A stretch of DNA of 8,124 nt, taken from positions 1-8,124 of the forward strand of contig USEU01000071.1 of assembly GCA_900553805.1 (NCBI GenBank), read 5' to 3'. Shown here one piece after another: positions 6,062-8,124 of the stretch. The DNA is from an uncultured Eubacteriales bacterium (GTDB taxonomy: Bacteria > Bacillota > Clostridia > Oscillospirales > Oscillospiraceae). Made by a program: the position numbers and the translations under genes. Below the pieces are notes generated by a model, which saw only the letters and a list, made by a program, of their open reading frames with translations, made no database searches and had not been told where the DNA came from. How positions within the stretch are numbered: the first letter of the stretch is position 1; each line of letters begins with the position of its first letter.

Positions 6062-7959
6062 TGCCTCCTGTAAGAATGCGCGGCGACGGCCGCATGGCCA
6101 AAAATCCGAAGAAGACCCTGCTGCGTCTGCTGGGCTATATGCGCAAATACCTGCCCATCCTGGTGGTGGTGCTGGTGTGCATCTTCCTGACCTCCTTCGC
6201 GCAGACCATGGCCAGCCGCAGCCTGGGCACCCTGGTGGACGACTATATCCTGCCCATGGTCTCCAGCGGCTCCACGGACTACTCTCCCATGGCCCGGTTC
6301 CTGCTGAAGATTGCCGGCGTCTTTGCCGTCGGCATCGTCAGCTCGTTCCTTTATAATTACCTGATGGTGGGCGTCAGCCAGGGCACCCAGAAAGCCATCC
6401 GGGACGAGATGTTCACCAAAATGCAGCGCCTGCCCCTGCGGTACTTCGATACCAACACCGCGGGCAATATCATGTCCTGCTACACCAGCGACGTGGACAC
6501 CCTGCGGCAGATGATCAGCCAGGCCATTCCCCAGTGCGCCTCCTCCATCATCACCCTGATCGTGGTCACCTGGAATCTGATCGACACCAGCTGGCTGTTA
6601 TTCATCGTGATGCTCTTCACCATTGCCCTGATCGTGTTCACCACCAAATATCTGGCGGGCAAGGCCGGGAAATACTTCATCGGCCAGCAGCAGTCCCTGG
6701 GCGCGGTAAACGGCTATATTGAGGAAATGATTAACGGCCAGCGGGTGGTCAAGATCTTCAACCACGAGGACGCCTGCAAAAAGGATTTCGACGCTCTGAA
6801 CGAGCAGCTGTGCGCCAACGCCTATGCCGCCGGTAAATTCTCCAACGTCATGGGCCCCATCAACAATAACCTGGGCTATGTTCAGTATGCCATTCTGGCC
6901 ATTGCCGGCGGCATGATGGTGGTATTCTCCAAGGGAAAGATGCTCACCCTGGGCAACCTGATGGCGTTTATGATCCTGTCGCGCAGCTTCAATATGCCCA
7001 TCTCCCAGATCTCCAACCAGATCAATTCCATCATCATGGCTCTGGCAGGCGCGGAGCGCATCTTCGCCCTGATGGATGAACCGCCGGAGCAGGACGAGGG
7101 CTATGTCCACCTGGTCAACGCCAAGATCGGCGAGGACGGCAGCATCCAGGAGACCCCGGAGCGCACCGGCCGCTGGGCCTGGAAGCACTACCACAAGGCG
7201 GACGACACCACCACCTATCGGGAGCTGAAGGGCGACATTGTGATGGAGCATGTGGACTTTGGCTATGTGCCGGAAAAGACGGTGCTGCATGATGTGACGC
7301 TGTACGCCCGGCCCGGTCAGAAGATCGCCTTCGTCGGCGCCACCGGCGCGGGCAAGACCACCATCACCAACCTGATCAACCGCTTCTATGATATCGACGA
7401 CGGCAAGATACGCTACGACGACATCAACATCAATAAAATCTGCAAGCCCGACCTGCGCCGCTCCCTGGGCGTGGTGCTCCAGGATACCAACCTGTTCACC
7501 GGCACGGTGATGGACAACATCCGCTACGGCAAGCTGGACGCCACCGACGACGAGTGCATCCACGCCGCCAAGCTGGCCAACGCCCACGACTTCATCACCC
7601 GCCTGCCCGACGGCTACGACACCATGCTCACCGGCAACGGCGCGCGGCTGTCCCAGGGCCAGCGGCAGCTGATCGCCATCGCCCGCGCCGCCGTGGCCGA
7701 TCCCCCGGTGATGATCCTGGACGAGGCCACCTCCTCCATCGACACCTACACCGAGGCACAGGTGCAGGCCGGTATGGACGCGCTGATGAAGGGCCGGACG
7801 GTATTCGTCATCGCCCACCGCCTCTCTACCGTCCGCAACGCCGACTGCATCATGGTTCTCGACCATGGCAAGATCATCGAGCGCGGCACCCACGACGACC
7901 TGATCGCCCAAAAGGGCACCTACTACCGCCTCTACACCGGCGCCTTCGAGCTGGAGTGA
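6061..7959 (+). CDS. ABC exporter half-transporter, catalytic subunit (TM288/BmrD-like)
   Basis: A 632-residue partner of the preceding half-transporter. A basic N-terminus (MPPVRMRGDGR), common in this clostridial clade, precedes six membrane helices in residues about 31-320. A 45-50 residue linker (about 340-390, rich in charged residues) joins them to the nucleotide-binding domain. Motifs: A-loop Tyr402, Walker A GATGAGKTT (426-434), Q-loop Gln474, signature LSQGQ (530-534), Walker B VMILDE (550-555) with catalytic Glu555, D-loop SSID (558-561), H-loop His586. In the heterodimer its intact Walker A/B and His would pair with VSGGQ of the partner to make the hydrolysing site, while its LSQGQ faces the partner's degenerate site. 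The start shares one base with the upstream stop (TAATG), with AAGGAAGG at 6045-6052. A second Met at residue 12 is less likely because coupling favours the first. Confidence 0.95.
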   Translation: MPPVRMRGDGRMAKNPKKTLLRLLGYMRKYLPILVVVLVCIFLTSFAQTMASRSLGTLVDDYILPMVSSGSTDYSPMARFLLKIAGVFAVGIVSSFLYNYLMVGVSQGTQKAIRDEMFTKMQRLPLRYFDTNTAGNIMSCYTSDVDTLRQMISQAIPQCASSIITLIVVTWNLIDTSWLLFIVMLFTIALIVFTTKYLAGKAGKYFIGQQQSLGAVNGYIEEMINGQRVVKIFNHEDACKKDFDALNEQLCANAYAAGKFSNVMGPINNNLGYVQYAILAIAGGMMVVFSKGKMLTLGNLMAFMILSRSFNMPISQISNQINSIIMALAGAERIFALMDEPPEQDEGYVHLVNAKIGEDGSIQETPERTGRWAWKHYHKADDTTTYRELKGDIVMEHVDFGYVPEKTVLHDVTLYARPGQKIAFVGATGAGKTTITNLINRFYDIDDGKIRYDDININKICKPDLRRSLGVVLQDTNLFTGTVMDNIRYGKLDATDDECIHAAKLANAHDFITRLPDGYDTMLTGNGARLSQGQRQLIAIARAAVADPPVMILDEATSSIDTYTEAQVQAGMDALMKGRTVFVIAHRLSTVRNADCIMVLDHGKIIERGTHDDLIAQKGTYYRLYTGAFELE

Positions 7960-7965
7960 TCCCCC

Positions 7966-7999
7966 ATCCCAGGCTGCTCCAAGCAGAGCAGCCTGGGAT
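7966..7999 (+). terminator. Hairpin after the exporter operon (probable terminator, poor U tract)
   Basis: A perfect 13-bp inverted repeat (arms 7966-7978 and 7987-7999, ATCCCAGGCTGCT and its complement) with an 8-nt loop, starting 6 nt after the stop codon at 7957-7959. The following bases (TATCGGTTAAAAAAG) contain few T residues, so it is not a textbook intrinsic terminator. It may terminate weakly, need a factor, or mainly protect the 3' end of the operon mRNA. Confidence 0.65.
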
Positions 8000-8017
8000 T
8001 ATCGGTTAAAAAAGAAC

Positions 8018-8045
8018 TTGACAAATCCCGGAATTCTGGTATAAT
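8018..8045 (+). promoter_or_regulatory. Promoter of the tRNA-Val gene
   Basis: Perfect TTGACA (8018-8023), 16-nt spacer and perfect TATAAT (8040-8045) with an extended -10 TGG directly before it. The predicted start is near 8052, about 11 nt before the mature tRNA 5' end. A consensus promoter of this strength is usual for stable RNA genes. Confidence 0.9.
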
Positions 8046-8062
8046 GCTTCTTGTCCCACGAT

Positions 8063-8124
8063 GGAGGCTTAGCTCAGCTGGTTAGAGCGCATGCTTCACA
8101 CGCATGAGGTCACAGGTTCGAGTC
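8063..8124 (+). tRNA. tRNA-Val, anticodon CAC (3' end off window)
   Basis: Acceptor strand GGAGGCT (8063-8069), T8-A9, D stem GCTC/GAGC with a nine-base AGCTGGTTA D loop, and anticodon stem CATGC/GCATG closing the seven-base loop TTCACAC. The anticodon is CAC, reading valine GUG. Variable loop AGGTC and the T arm ACAGG-TTCGAGT-C follow, and the window ends at about tRNA position 61, so the 3' T stem, acceptor strand and any encoded CCA are not seen. All visible stems pair, so it looks functional. Confidence 0.93.

Noticed and set aside
6598..7911. A 437-codon open frame antisense to the second ABC gene
   Set aside because: Lies entirely over a gene with complete ABC motifs; the low-complexity Val/Gly/Asp/His composition is typical of an antisense shadow.
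8063..8124. The tRNA gene as an integration (att) site of a mobile element
   Set aside because: No integrase, direct repeat or phage-like gene is visible, and the 3' end where such sites lie is outside the window.

Overview
The window looks like chromosomal DNA of a GC-rich gut-type Firmicute, most likely of the Oscillospiraceae/Ruminococcaceae sort. That placement is an inference. It rests on strong Shine-Dalgarno sites, sigma-A-type promoters, surface proteins with Thr-Glu-Ala-Pro low-complexity linkers, a clostridial-style SfsA, and a MarR plus paired ABC exporter arrangement typical of Clostridia. I cannot confirm it without database searches.

Left half (1-3664), all on the minus strand. 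In transcription order these are: (1) a secreted protein with about five bacterial SH3 repeats and a Pro/Thr/Glu-rich tail, read from a clear promoter and closed by a strong intrinsic terminator; (2) sfsA, whose candidate extended -10 lies inside that terminator hairpin; and (3) a large lipoprotein, cut by the left edge, with its own promoter. The lipoprotein has a lipobox, a TEAP linker, two OB-like modules, a further beta-rich module, an acidic linker and then what reads as the first strand of a BMP/PnrA-type substrate-binding domain.

Centre (3665-3863): a divergent intergenic region with one promoter for the SH3 gene (minus) and one for the exporter operon (plus). An imperfect inverted repeat overlaps the operon's -10 and predicted transcription start, and is a candidate operator for the MarR repressor encoded next.

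Right half (3864-7959), plus strand: a tightly coupled operon. The MarR-family regulator overlaps the first ABC gene (ATGA), which overlaps the second (TAATG). The two half-transporters fit an asymmetric heterodimeric exporter of the TM287/288 (BmrCD-like) class. The first subunit has Asp in place of the catalytic Glu and Gln in place of the H-loop His, and the second has intact catalytic residues but an LSQGQ signature. The substrate cannot be read from sequence; MarR control suggests a drug, bile-type or other toxic amphiphile.

Right edge (7960-8124): a 13-bp hairpin without a good U tract, a near-consensus promoter, and a tRNA-Val(CAC) gene cut off in its T arm. I did not find a clearly new defence or mobile system. 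The least ordinary items are the composite lipoprotein, the terminator/promoter overlap at sfsA and the candidate MarR operator.
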